From Mesonia oceanica (GTDB lineage: Bacteria > Bacteroidota > Bacteroidia > Flavobacteriales > Flavobacteriaceae), in NCBI RefSeq assembly GCF_902499555.1, contig NZ_CABVMM010000001.1, positions 310,001-374,000 of the forward strand: a stretch of DNA of 64,000 nt, given 5' to 3'. A model generated the notes under the pieces. The model was not told where the DNA came from. It ran no database searches and saw only the letters and a program-made list of their open reading frames with translations. A program made the position numbers and the translations under genes. Below are positions 34,371 to 41,615 of this stretch, piece by piece (the first letter of the stretch is position 1; every line of letters begins with the position of its first letter).

Positions 34371-35786
34371 TTATAATAAAGTACTCGGGCAAACATAATC
34401 TGATGTTTTTACGTCTGTTTCTTTAATGGCTTTAAAACCGCCCAAAACATCTTTAAAATTGTCATAGCCACGTTTTTTTAGCATAGAACTGGCAATCATA
34501 CTACGGTAACCGCCGGCACAAAAAACAATAAAGGGTTGTTCTTTTGGGATTTCTGCTAAATGTTCGTTTAAGGTATTAAGAGGAATATTGATGCTTCCTT
34601 CTACGTGTTCCGAATCGTATTCACTTTTTTTGCGGACATCGATAAGCGTTACCGTTTTTTCATGGAAAATTGTTTCAAATTCTTTTGCGGAAATACGTTC
34701 GGTGGTATCTGTTTCTTTTCCGGCCGAAATCCAACTGTTTATACCTCCTTTTAAGTAACCAATAGCATGGTCGTAACCTACCCGCGCTAAACGGGTAATG
34801 GCTTCTTCTGCTTTGCCTTCATCGGTGACCAACAGTATCTCTTGATTGATATCTTTGATGAGTTCGCCAACCCAAGGCGCGTAATTTCCGTCTAAGCCAA
34901 TATTAATGCTATTCGGGATAAAGCCTTTGGAGAAATCGGTAGCGTTTCTAGTGTCTAAAATTAATGCCTGAGAAGCATTAGCAAGCGCTTCAAATTGGTC
35001 TGGGGAAAGCGGATTTTCAGCTTTGTGTTTTACCTCGTCAAAACTTTCGTAACCCTGAATGTTCATCAGTACGTTTTTAGGAAAGTAACCCGGAGGTGCA
35101 GTTAACCCATCAAGAAGTTCTTTTATAAACTCTTCTTTGGTCATATCGGCACGCAACGCATAATTTGTCTTTTTCTGATTGCCCAAAGTATCGGTGGTTT
35201 CTTTGCTCATTTTCTTACCACAAGCAGAGCCGGCGCCGTGATTGGGATATACGATTAAGTCGTCGCTTAAGGGCATGATTTTGTAGCGAAGTGAATCGTA
35301 AAGATGTCCGGCCAATTTTTCTTCGGTTAATTCTGAAACCACATGTTGTGCTAGGTCAGGTCTTCCTACATCTCCAATAAATAAAGTGTCTCCGGTGATA
35401 ATTCCGTGTTCCTTTCCGTTTTCATCGATCAGTAAGTAGCTGGTGCTTTCCATGGTATGACCTGGGGTATGCAGTGCTTTTACTTGGTAATTCCCAACGT
35501 TAAAAATTTGGTTGTCCTTTGCAATCGTAGCCTCGTAGTTGGGTTGTGCTCCCGGGCCAAAGACAATTTGTGCTCCGGTTTTCTTTTGTAAATCTAAATG
35601 ACCACTTACAAAATCGGCATGAAAATGCGTCTCGAACACATACTTGATTTTAGCATTGTCCTTGTTAGCTCGGTTGAGGTATGGCTCTACTTCCCGTAGG
35701 GGATCAAAAATGGCTGCTTCGCCGTTATTTTCTATATAATAAGCGGCGTGCGCCAAACATCCGGTATAAATTTGTTCTACTTTCAT
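34371..35786 (-). CDS. Persulfide dioxygenase-like metallo-beta-lactamase fold protein with two rhodanese domains
   Basis: Sulfur metabolism enzyme of 471 residues: an ETHE1/CstB-like metallo-hydrolase domain (1-245) fused to two rhodanese domains. Metal ligands are in THFHADFVSGH (His54, His56, Asp58, His63) and HTPGHTMES, GDTLFIGDVGRPDL. The first rhodanese domain (about 265-360) has lost its active cysteine (the loop reads VTDEGKAEE), while the second keeps Cys423 in IVFCAGGYRS. The probable job is oxidising persulfide and moving sulfane sulfur during sulfide detoxification. It stands alone, with degraded DNA on both sides. Confidence 0.9.
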   Translation of the reverse strand: MKVEQIYTGCLAHAAYYIENNGEAAIFDPLREVEPYLNRANKDNAKIKYVFETHFHADFVSGHLDLQKKTGAQIVFGPGAQPNYEATIAKDNQIFNVGNYQVKALHTPGHTMESTSYLLIDENGKEHGIITGDTLFIGDVGRPDLAQHVVSELTEEKLAGHLYDSLRYKIMPLSDDLIVYPNHGAGSACGKKMSKETTDTLGNQKKTNYALRADMTKEEFIKELLDGLTAPPGYFPKNVLMNIQGYESFDEVKHKAENPLSPDQFEALANASQALILDTRNATDFSKGFIPNSINIGLDGNYAPWVGELIKDINQEILLVTDEGKAEEAITRLARVGYDHAIGYLKGGINSWISAGKETDTTERISAKEFETIFHEKTVTLIDVRKKSEYDSEHVEGSINIPLNTLNEHLAEIPKEQPFIVFCAGGYRSMIASSMLKKRGYDNFKDVLGGFKAIKETDVKTSDYVCPSTLL

Positions 35787-35970
35787 GATAACTATTTTTT
35801 AAAATCCTACTGTAAAACTAATTCTGATTTACAGAAAGTTATGTAACCTCGGTTGCAAAGCTTACACGATAATAGTTCTTAAAAAATGATATTTATCAGG
35901 CTTGGGGAGTTGCTTGAAAGGTTGGGGAGGGGTATAGGTTAGAGTTTAGTATTTGCTTCTTTTGTTATAA

Positions 35971-36427
35971 AATCTCCTTAATTTAATTGATCATCTTGTC
36001 AATATTCAAGGGGTAAGCCCAGAAGAAATTATAGTAATCTGTTTAAATAATAAATCAGCTAAGAATATTTTAAGTCATATACGATCTAGTTTGAATAATT
36101 TAGAAAATAAGGTACGTTGTATTACACCCGGATTCGTGGAAAGAACAGATTTGTTTAAAGAGAAAGGTAGAGTGGCTCTCGCAACTGCTTTTAGAGCCAA
36201 AGAAAATGAAGCTAATTTTTTTAATTAGATGTGATGTTATTCCGCGAGATATTAGAAAGAGAAACTCTGTATTTTTTTCAATAACGCGTTCTCGTGGCTG
36301 GACCTATTTAACAGGAACAGGTGATGAAAGTAATATAATAAAATCTGAAATAGATGAAATCGAAAAAATTATTCTGAATTTATATTTCCAAAAGAAAAAG
36401 ATTACCAAAGAAGGTTTCAAATTATAA
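35971..36427 (+). pseudogene. Frameshifted C-terminal remnant of a UvrD-like helicase
   Basis: Two frames form one broken product. The first (from 35971) reads through SPEEIIVICLNNKSAKNIL and RVALATAFRAKENEA and stops at TAG near 36227; the second (from 36206) continues with LIRCDVIPRDIRKRNSVFFS and ITRSRGWTYLTGTG. Together these match the end of superfamily 1 helicases, where GRVxxxTxxRAKGNEA and the ALTRAKxWxxxTG motif occur. The break is at a run of seven T (about 36214-36220). The 5' part of the gene, including Walker A, is absent. Confidence 0.7.
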
Positions 36428-36538
36428 GTCGGGAAGATAACAAAGAAAATAGAAGGCTGGAAAGCTCAATGAAAACAATATTTATTTAACCCATGTTTGA
36501 TTGCTTCAAATTTGTTGAAATCTAAACTAACTTCTATT

Positions 36539-36573
36539 AAAAAGCCTCAGATAAAAATTTTCTGAGGCTTTTT
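36539..36573 (-). terminator. Intrinsic terminator of the ubiquitin-like operon
   Basis: A 13-bp stem (AAAAAGCCTCAGA 36539-36551 with TCTGAGGCTTTTT 36561-36573) around a 9-base loop, placed 4 bases after the stop of the DUF6527 gene. It has T-runs on both sides and would work in both directions. Confidence 0.8.
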
Positions 36574-36577
36574 ATTC

Positions 36578-37015
36578 TTATTTCCAAAATAAGAGCTTCT
36601 GAAACCAACTTTTCTTTTTTGGTTCAGGTTTAGACAATTCAACAGAATAACTTAATCCCTCCTCTAAATTTTGTGAGTCTTTATTCTTATAATACTCTTC
36701 TCTTTCGGAATCTTCAACTGCTCTGACTTTATGTATAGTTTCGTCAGACCATTTTAATGACCATTTAACCTCGTTGTTAGTAATCCAATAATGAGATTTA
36801 CAGTCAAAACTCCAGTTACCAACCGATGGTTTTAAACTGATTGCCTCTCCATCATAAATCATTTTCCATCCTGTAGGAGTTAAAGGCGTATTAACTTCAC
36901 TTCCACAACCACAGGCACATTTATGAATCACACTACCATAATCTAAAGAAATGTACAGAATACCTTCTTCAATTATATCTGGTATAAAGTCAACGAACTT
37001 ATGCTGAAATCTCAT
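36578..37015 (-). CDS. DUF6527 family zinc-binding-like protein of a ubiquitin-like operon
   Basis: Protein of 145 residues. Cys33, Cys35 and Cys37 in HKCACGCG and Cys72/His75 in FDCKSHYWI look like a metal-binding knuckle. The surrounding pattern (SLKPSVGNWSFDC, then NNEVKW) identifies DUF6527, a family typically found beside ThiF-type enzymes and multi-ubiquitin proteins. A basic, Trp-rich tail (KKKSWFQKLLFWK) ends the protein and might bind membrane. It is the last gene of the operon, and its start overlaps the 3' end of the ThiF gene by 17 bases, so translation is probably coupled. Whether it is a target-recognition, E3-like or effector component is not known. Confidence 0.82.
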   Translation of the reverse strand: MRFQHKFVDFIPDIIEEGILYISLDYGSVIHKCACGCGSEVNTPLTPTGWKMIYDGEAISLKPSVGNWSFDCKSHYWITNNEVKWSLKWSDETIHKVRAVEDSEREEYYKNKDSQNLEEGLSYSVELSKPEPKKKSWFQKLLFWK

Positions 37016-38177
37016 TACTTACTAATTGATTAACATTAATCGAATAAGTGCTGTGATGCTCATTTTCAAGGTCATTTAAAACACCATAAAGCTTGTAAAA
37101 CTTAATTACAGCAAACGTTGCATTTAAACAGTTCAAAGGAGCAATTTGTATATTGGAAGCATACTCTTCATTTTCTTCATCAGCAAATGAAATACATCCA
37201 TTCCAGACATGGTCTCTTTTATTTTTAGTACTCGTAGTAGTCCTAATCATTCCTATTAAGGAATCATCAACTCGTTCAACTCCAATTCCTGTATCAATAA
37301 ATTCGATCCCTTCATCTTCCAGTTTTTTAAATATTAATTCTTTGATTTCACTTTTGTCAATACAAACAAATACAAAATCCAAACCTTTAAGCATACCTAC
37401 ATTAGATTCATTTATAAACAAACCATGAGTAATGATATGCTTGCGCATTTTAGAATAAATATTGTAAAGATAATCTACCTTTAAAACGGATTCATTGAGT
37501 TCTTCCAACGAAGGAGCACCAGGTGCCCTAAAAGCATTATGTTGTAAAAACTTATCACCATCATATAAGTGTATTTCACCTACATAGGTTTTTGCTATGA
37601 AATCTAATATGTAAGAACCTGTACCTCCAAGACCTATAATTCCAATTTTAAGCCCTGACAACTTCTGGTTAATAGCTTCAATTTCAGCTTTTGAAGAATT
37701 TGTGTCACTATAATTTAATACTGATTCATCATCCAATGACTCAATAACTTTATATGTTCGAGCAGTAACACTAGGGGCAATATTTCTGGCAGGTGCTGAA
37801 ATAATTTCAGCATACTGCACCATTTTATCATAGTAATTCTGATAACCATTTGCAGGTTTATTTGAAAATGAATGGTTTGCAACAATCCTATCAGTTAAAT
37901 TCATAGTTCGGCTCGAATGCTGTAATTGACGAATTATAGTTCCATCAATATTACAAGGAAATTCACCAGCAAAATGGATTACATGTGTATTAGGTTTTGT
38001 AACTTGATTGTTAGCAATAGACACGTTGCTAACCAACGTGCCTTTTACTACTTCTTTATTAGCGTTCAAATAAGGAACACTATGCATCAATAAGTAATTT
38101 CCAATTACTTCTACTTCATAACCATTGTCACGAAGTTTTTTGACATCTGGACTATGATCTATTAGTTTGTGTGACAT
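36999..38177 (-). CDS. ThiF/E1-like adenylyltransferase with N-terminal DUF6791 domain
   Basis: Predicted activating enzyme for the ubiquitin-like protein encoded just upstream. 392 residues: an N-terminal domain (about 10-147; HFAGEFPCNIDG, HHS-type LQHSSRT and NHSFSNKPANGY) that I take to be DUF6791, then an E1-type Rossmann domain from about 172. ATP-binding marks are IGLGGTGSYI (181-190) and LYDGD with Asp206; N214, R217 and the DFVFVCIDKSE strand follow the ThiF/MoeB/E1 pattern. Candidate catalytic cysteines are Cys75, Cys272, Cys328 and Cys350; none can be chosen from sequence alone. No separate E2 or JAB peptidase gene is seen. The start overlaps the Ubl gene by 26 bases. Confidence 0.88.
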   Translation of the reverse strand: MSHKLIDHSPDVKKLRDNGYEVEVIGNYLLMHSVPYLNANKEVVKGTLVSNVSIANNQVTKPNTHVIHFAGEFPCNIDGTIIRQLQHSSRTMNLTDRIVANHSFSNKPANGYQNYYDKMVQYAEIISAPARNIAPSVTARTYKVIESLDDESVLNYSDTNSSKAEIEAINQKLSGLKIGIIGLGGTGSYILDFIAKTYVGEIHLYDGDKFLQHNAFRAPGAPSLEELNESVLKVDYLYNIYSKMRKHIITHGLFINESNVGMLKGLDFVFVCIDKSEIKELIFKKLEDEGIEFIDTGIGVERVDDSLIGMIRTTTSTKNKRDHVWNGCISFADEENEEYASNIQIAPLNCLNATFAVIKFYKLYGVLNDLENEHHSTYSINVNQLVSNEISA

Positions 38178-38814
38178 TGAAAATCATTTTATTTTTAACA
38201 TATATCACTTCACCTTTAACCATACTTCCTTCTGGCTTACTAGGTACACCTCGCTTATAATTTATTGTATAAATCACATTAGGATTAGTGGAAACTTCTC
38301 CATAAGCAAGTTTTACAACATCATCAAAAGAGATTTTTTCATTGCTCCATGCCTTTTCTCTGGCATTTACAATAACACATTTAATCTCTTCTCGTTCACA
38401 GCTCACAAAACTTGATTTTTTGGTTATAGCTATCTTATGTTCTACATCATCCTTATAAGAAACCTCTACATTTCCTTTGCGAATCTCTTTTAGATAGAAT
38501 CGGTCAGGATTAATACCTGCTACTTCCATTATTTCTAAAGAAGTCATCAAACACTCTTCAACTTCGTACTGCTTGTTATCAACTTTTATTTTCAGCTTTC
38601 TATAAGGTTTTGCTTTGAAGCCTTCAATACCTGCTGTTTTGAGGTCAACTATCTCATCAAGTTGAATTGGCGTAAAACCTTTCTCATTGATTTTGTATAG
38701 CAACTCAAAATCCTCCACAGGAGTTAGATTAGCAATAGTTAATAGTTCACGTCCAGTTATTTTTGATTCGCTGGACTCGAATTTTTTTCTATTAATTGTA
38801 AATATATAATTCAT
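38152..38814 (-). CDS. Multi-ubiquitin-like protein, three tandem beta-grasp domains
   Basis: A 220-residue protein built of three similar segments: about 1-70, 71-140 and 143-220. Each starts with a beta-hairpin (YIFTINRKKFE; LKIKVDNKQYEVEE; IKCVIVNAREKAW), has a helix, and contains a late strand typical of ubiquitin-like folds; this matches the multiubiquitin family (PF14452). The C-terminus (KMIFNVTQTNRS) has no Gly-Gly, so either it is not conjugated through a canonical di-glycine or needs processing. It is the first gene of a three-gene operon with the E1-like enzyme and DUF6527; the 26-base overlap suggests translational coupling. Related bacterial Ubl operons (Bil, Bub) have been shown to act against phage; a defence role here is inferred. 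Confidence 0.85.
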   Translation of the reverse strand: MNYIFTINRKKFESSESKITGRELLTIANLTPVEDFELLYKINEKGFTPIQLDEIVDLKTAGIEGFKAKPYRKLKIKVDNKQYEVEECLMTSLEIMEVAGINPDRFYLKEIRKGNVEVSYKDDVEHKIAITKKSSFVSCEREEIKCVIVNAREKAWSNEKISFDDVVKLAYGEVSTNPNVIYTINYKRGVPSKPEGSMVKGEVIYVKNKMIFNVTQTNRS

Positions 38815-38952
38815 CTTATAGATTTTTTACGTTAAACTCAATTGAAGGTTTGAGCTCACCTTGAACCCGTAATCCTTTAAAACAGTATGGGTCAGGCACT
38901 ATTCAGACAAATAATATTTTGCTAAAACAGTAATTATGACGTAAAAAATCAT

Positions 38953-38960
38953 TATATTTG
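38953..38960 (+). promoter_or_regulatory. -7 box of a candidate small RNA
   Basis: TATATTTG matches TAnnTTTG. No gene starts within the next 280 bases, but a strong terminator does follow, which suggests an RNA gene in between. A TTTG at 38918 is too far upstream to be the -33 element. Confidence 0.45.
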
Positions 38961-38966
38961 TATAAC

Positions 38967-39083
38967 AAAATAAAGGGAATGCTTTGATGGTGATAAAGCC
39001 TCAAAGTGAAGTCGTCCAAACTTTTATTCCTCTTAAATTCTAATCCAATTCTATTGTTGTCTCAATTGAATTGGATTTTTTTT
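38967..39083 (+). ncRNA. Candidate small RNA of about 115 nt
   Basis: Lies between a -7 promoter box (38953-38960) and an intrinsic terminator (39042-39083). The first half can fold: AAGGGAAT near 38973 can pair with ATTCCTCTT near 39027, and inside it GCTTT/AAAGC and CTTTGA/TCAAAG offer competing small hairpins. No open frame of useful length. It fills the gap between the ubiquitin-like operon (leftward) and the XRE gene (rightward). The rest of the 433-base gap holds only operator-like repeats. Inferred from sequence signals alone. Confidence 0.45.
39042..39083 (+). terminator. Intrinsic terminator of the candidate small RNA
   Basis: AATCCAATTC (39042-39051) pairs with GAATTGGATT (39068-39077), followed by a run of eight T ending at 39083. 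Well formed, and not at the end of any protein gene. Confidence 0.7.
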
Positions 39084-39144
39084 ATCTGTTTATCGGCTTG
39101 TAATTTTTAAATTCATTTTACAAATATAATAAAAATCTAAATAT

Positions 39145-39211
39145 AATAAGATTTTGTCTAAAATTTTTAATCTTATTTTTTTTAGATAAAAATTACCTAA
39201 AATAAGATTTT
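39145..39211. promoter_or_regulatory. AATAAGATT repeats, candidate XRE operator
   Basis: AATAAGATT at 39145-39153, its inverted copy AATCTTATT at 39169-39177, and a direct copy at 39201-39209, immediately upstream of the -7 box of the XRE gene. The arrangement suggests autorepression by the XRE protein. Confidence 0.45.
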
Positions 39212-39216
39212 ATTAT

Positions 39217-39224
39217 TATATTTG
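39217..39224 (+). promoter_or_regulatory. -7 box of the XRE/ImmA operon promoter
   Basis: TATATTTG, an exact TAnnTTTG match, 24-31 bases before the XRE start codon and just after the AATAAGATT repeats. Confidence 0.5.
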
Positions 39225-39247
39225 TGTAATAAACGAAAAATGTTATA

Positions 39248-39589
39248 ATGACAACATTAGGTTCTTATCTAAAGTCTTTGCGTAAATCGAATAATTTAAC
39301 TTTAAAGTATATCGAAGAAAATTTAGGCATTTCAAATGCGTATCTAAGTCAACTTGAAAATGACAAAATTAAAAGCCCGTCGATATATGTGTTAACGACC
39401 TTGTCAAATGCATATGATACACCCCTTGCTCAAATATTAGAGGGATCGGGAATTGTTAAAAAGCCTGAACAAACACAAGAGGAAAATCAACTTAACAGCC
39501 GTATTGCCTTCTCAACAGAGAAAATGTCTAAAGCGGAAAAAGAAGAAGTATTAGAATATTTAAATTTTTTAAAATCGAAAAGAAAATAA
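39248..39589 (+). CDS. XRE family transcriptional regulator
   Basis: Helix-turn-helix repressor of 113 residues. The Cro/CI-type HTH is at about residues 4-60 (GSYLKSLRKSNNLTLKYIEE, NAYLSQLENDKIKSPSIYVL). The C-terminal part is charged and helical. It is followed by an ImmA/IrrE-type peptidase, the common pairing in phage-like and mobile elements, where the peptidase cleaves the repressor after stress. Three operator-like repeats lie upstream. Likely controls the island, perhaps including the candidate small RNA or the ubiquitin-like operon that face away on its left. Confidence 0.9.
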   Translation: MTTLGSYLKSLRKSNNLTLKYIEENLGISNAYLSQLENDKIKSPSIYVLTTLSNAYDTPLAQILEGSGIVKKPEQTQEENQLNSRIAFSTEKMSKAEKEEVLEYLNFLKSKRK

Positions 39590-39705
39590 ATAGCTCACTT
39601 CAATCTCAGGATGCAATAGAAAAAATATCTTATAATCTTTTAAAAGATAGTAAGTGTTTAGGTATTTTTCCAACACCTGTTGAAAATATTGTACAATATG
39701 CTAAT

Positions 39706-40500
39706 TTGAAAATCGATCAAGGTAACGACTTGTCTAAAATTGAAGAGTCATTTATCGATAATTTAAAATATAGAACTAAGGGGCAGATACAAAACTTACT
39801 ATCTGGATTGAGTAAAATTAAAGGAATATTCTTTCGAGAGGATAATCTCATTTATGTTGACCTAAAGGATAAAACTAATAGAAAGAATTTTGTTGCTTTG
39901 CACGAACTAGGTCACGGAATTCTTCCTTGGCAAAATGAGTTATCTCTTGCACTTGATAACAAGTCTTCGCTTTCTATGGATGTAGAAGAACAATTTGAAC
40001 TTGAAGCCAACCTCTTTGCTTCAGCTACTCTATTTCAGCATGAAAGATTTAATAGAGAATTAGAAAAATTACCTCTTTCTATTAAGTCTGGTATGGCTCT
40101 TGCAAAAAAATTCGGCTCATCCAACCATGCAGCTTTGAGAAATTATGTGCTAAAATCTAGAAATAGATGTGGTATGATTGTGTTGGATAAAATCCCAGAA
40201 CCAAAATGGAATAAGCCTTTTTGTTCATTAAGAAATTTATTTTATTCAAATTCATTTTTACAAGATATTGGCGAACTATCAATACCTGAGGCCTTTGGTT
40301 ATAAATGGGGATTTGCTCAAGATTTCAAGCACAAAAGAAGATTACACGAAGCAGGTGAGATTGAATTTACAAACATAGTAGGCGATACTATAAATTGTAA
40401 ATACCATTATTTTTTTAACTATTACAATGCTTTTGTATTCTTTTTTCCTGCTGATGAAAAGAAAAAATCAAAAACAAAAATTATTTTGAAAAATGTATAA
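39706..40500 (+). CDS. ImmA/IrrE family metallo-endopeptidase (5' end uncertain)
   Basis: Zinc peptidase that in related elements cleaves the partner repressor. HELGH zinc motif at residues 66-70 with the downstream Glu-rich helix (EEQFELEANLFASATL). The first available start is TTG at 39706, giving 264 residues. However, the same frame stays open upstream to 39529 or so, and the sequence just before (DAIEKISYNLLKDSKCLGIF, PTPVENIVQYAN) looks like the normal N-terminus of the family, without any ATG, GTG or TTG before it. Either an unusual start codon is used or the start has been lost. A later Cys-rich region is missing; the C-terminal half is a small variable domain. Confidence 0.8.
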   Translation: MKIDQGNDLSKIEESFIDNLKYRTKGQIQNLLSGLSKIKGIFFREDNLIYVDLKDKTNRKNFVALHELGHGILPWQNELSLALDNKSSLSMDVEEQFELEANLFASATLFQHERFNRELEKLPLSIKSGMALAKKFGSSNHAALRNYVLKSRNRCGMIVLDKIPEPKWNKPFCSLRNLFYSNSFLQDIGELSIPEAFGYKWGFAQDFKHKRRLHEAGEIEFTNIVGDTINCKYHYFFNYYNAFVFFFPADEKKKSKTKIILKNV

Positions 40501-40703
40501 TTTTAATAACGAGAAATAAACATGTCGTTATAATATATCTATATAATTTGGTTTAAAACTTGTTAACTCTTAATTAGCCAATATTACTCAAATCATTACT
40601 ATAATTAGAGTTTGGTGTCTCCACATTTTTGCAGAATAAATTATATTTCTGTTTTCTTAAAAAATAGGTCAACTTATTTTAATCAATAGCTTCAAGTCAA
40701 ACT

Positions 40704-41391
40704 TTGAACCATTCTAAATTAGATGTCTTTTTATTAGATATTTTTGAAGATGATTATTGTGGGAAAAATTTCAATAGACCTGCTATTAAAGAAATGTTTG
40801 AATTTTTAAATAAAAACAAATCCAAGGTTTATTTGTTTCTTGTCGATGTTGTAGATAGGTTTTCTAGAGATACTGAATACATTTAAACCATTGCCATAAA
40901 TTGTAAAGCTTTTTGAGATCATACTTATAGATGAATACACTAAGAAGTCTGAAGACAAAATGAGAGAGATAAAGTCTATCGATAATGAGATCAGTAGGAT
41001 GTGACAAAACGATTAAAATTGATAGTAAAATATGCAAATGATAAAATAGAAGAAAAAGATTATAAACAATTATTAGAAATGTATCGTAACAAAGAGACTG
41101 AGTTGCTTGGTGAAAAATTATAGTTCGATTCGTTTCAAGAAGATATGGATAAGTTTATTTCATTTGGGCTTACTCTTCTAACTAAATTGCTGAAGTGCTA
41201 TAAAAAAATCAAGTGTTTCGGTAAAGAAAAAGATCATCAATTCGATAATTAAAGATTTACTTTACTTTGAAAAGAATAAGTTTCGAACCACAGAATTCAA
41301 TGAAGCGATTAGTCTGCTTTTCAATTATAGTAACGGGCTTCAGAGAATAAAAAAGAAAACGGGAAACAAAAAACTATTGCTTCCCGCTTAG
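40704..41391 (+). pseudogene. Decayed large serine recombinase next to tRNA-Leu
   Basis: Pieces of one gene in three frames. 40704-40886 carries part of the resolvase catalytic domain (DDYCGKNFNRPAIKEMFEFL, VDVVDRFSRDT). 41007-41123 carries the coiled-coil-like stretch NDKIEEKDYKQLLEMYRNKE. The tail, in another frame, reads KNKFRTTEFNEAISLLFNYS and stops with TAG at 41389-41391, one base before the tRNA gene. Multiple stops and frameshifts mean no active enzyme. Such recombinases in Flavobacteria often insert against tRNA genes. The region 40501-40703 has no gene. Confidence 0.75.
41347..41386 (-). terminator. Terminator downstream of tRNA-Leu
   Basis: On the minus strand, CGGGAA (from 41386) pairs with TTCCCG (ending 41360), followed by a U-rich tail. 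It also forms the end of the recombinase remnant's coding sequence. Confidence 0.5.
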
Positions 41392-41473
41392 TACTCAAGG
41401 CGGGAATCGAACCCGCACTTCCGAAGAAACTGGATTTTGAATCCAGCGCGTCTACCAGTTCCGCCACTTGAGC
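41392..41473 (-). tRNA. tRNA-Leu (anticodon CAA)
   Basis: Minus-strand cloverleaf. Acceptor stem GCTCAAG/CTTGAGT with a first G-U pair, D-arm with AACTGGTAGACGC, anticodon stem CTGGA/TCCAG with loop TTCAAAA giving anticodon CAA, a long variable arm (TTTCTTCGGAAG), and T-arm GCGGGTTCGATTCCCGC. Discriminator A at 41392; CCA is not encoded. The long variable arm marks class II tRNA-Leu. The 3' end faces the recombinase remnant and the island. Confidence 0.95.
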
Positions 41474-41557
41474 GATTGCGTGTGCAAAATTAAAAAATAA
41501 TTTGAAACTTCCGTGAAAATTAGTGAGAATATTACTTTTATGCTGAAAATAAATTTA

Positions 41558-41565
41558 TAAATTTG
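41558..41565 (+). promoter_or_regulatory. -7 box of the prs promoter
   Basis: TAAATTTG matches TAnnTTTG, about 50 bases before the prs start codon. The -33 element is weak. Confidence 0.45.
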
Positions 41566-41615
41566 CAGCTCGTTTTAAAAAACAGTAAACAAGTAGTTTA
41601 CATAACATTACTAAA

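Noticed and set aside
34214..36427. A duplicated tRNA 3' end as the left attachment site of the island
   Set aside because: I searched by eye for the tRNA-Leu T-arm and acceptor sequence in this stretch and did not find it; the left boundary stays unknown.
38851..38871. Palindromic TGAGCTCA within an imperfect inverted repeat (GGTT ... GAACC) upstream of the Ubl operon as an operator
   Set aside because: Too short and single; no -7 box lies beside it on the minus strand, so I could not tie it to regulation.
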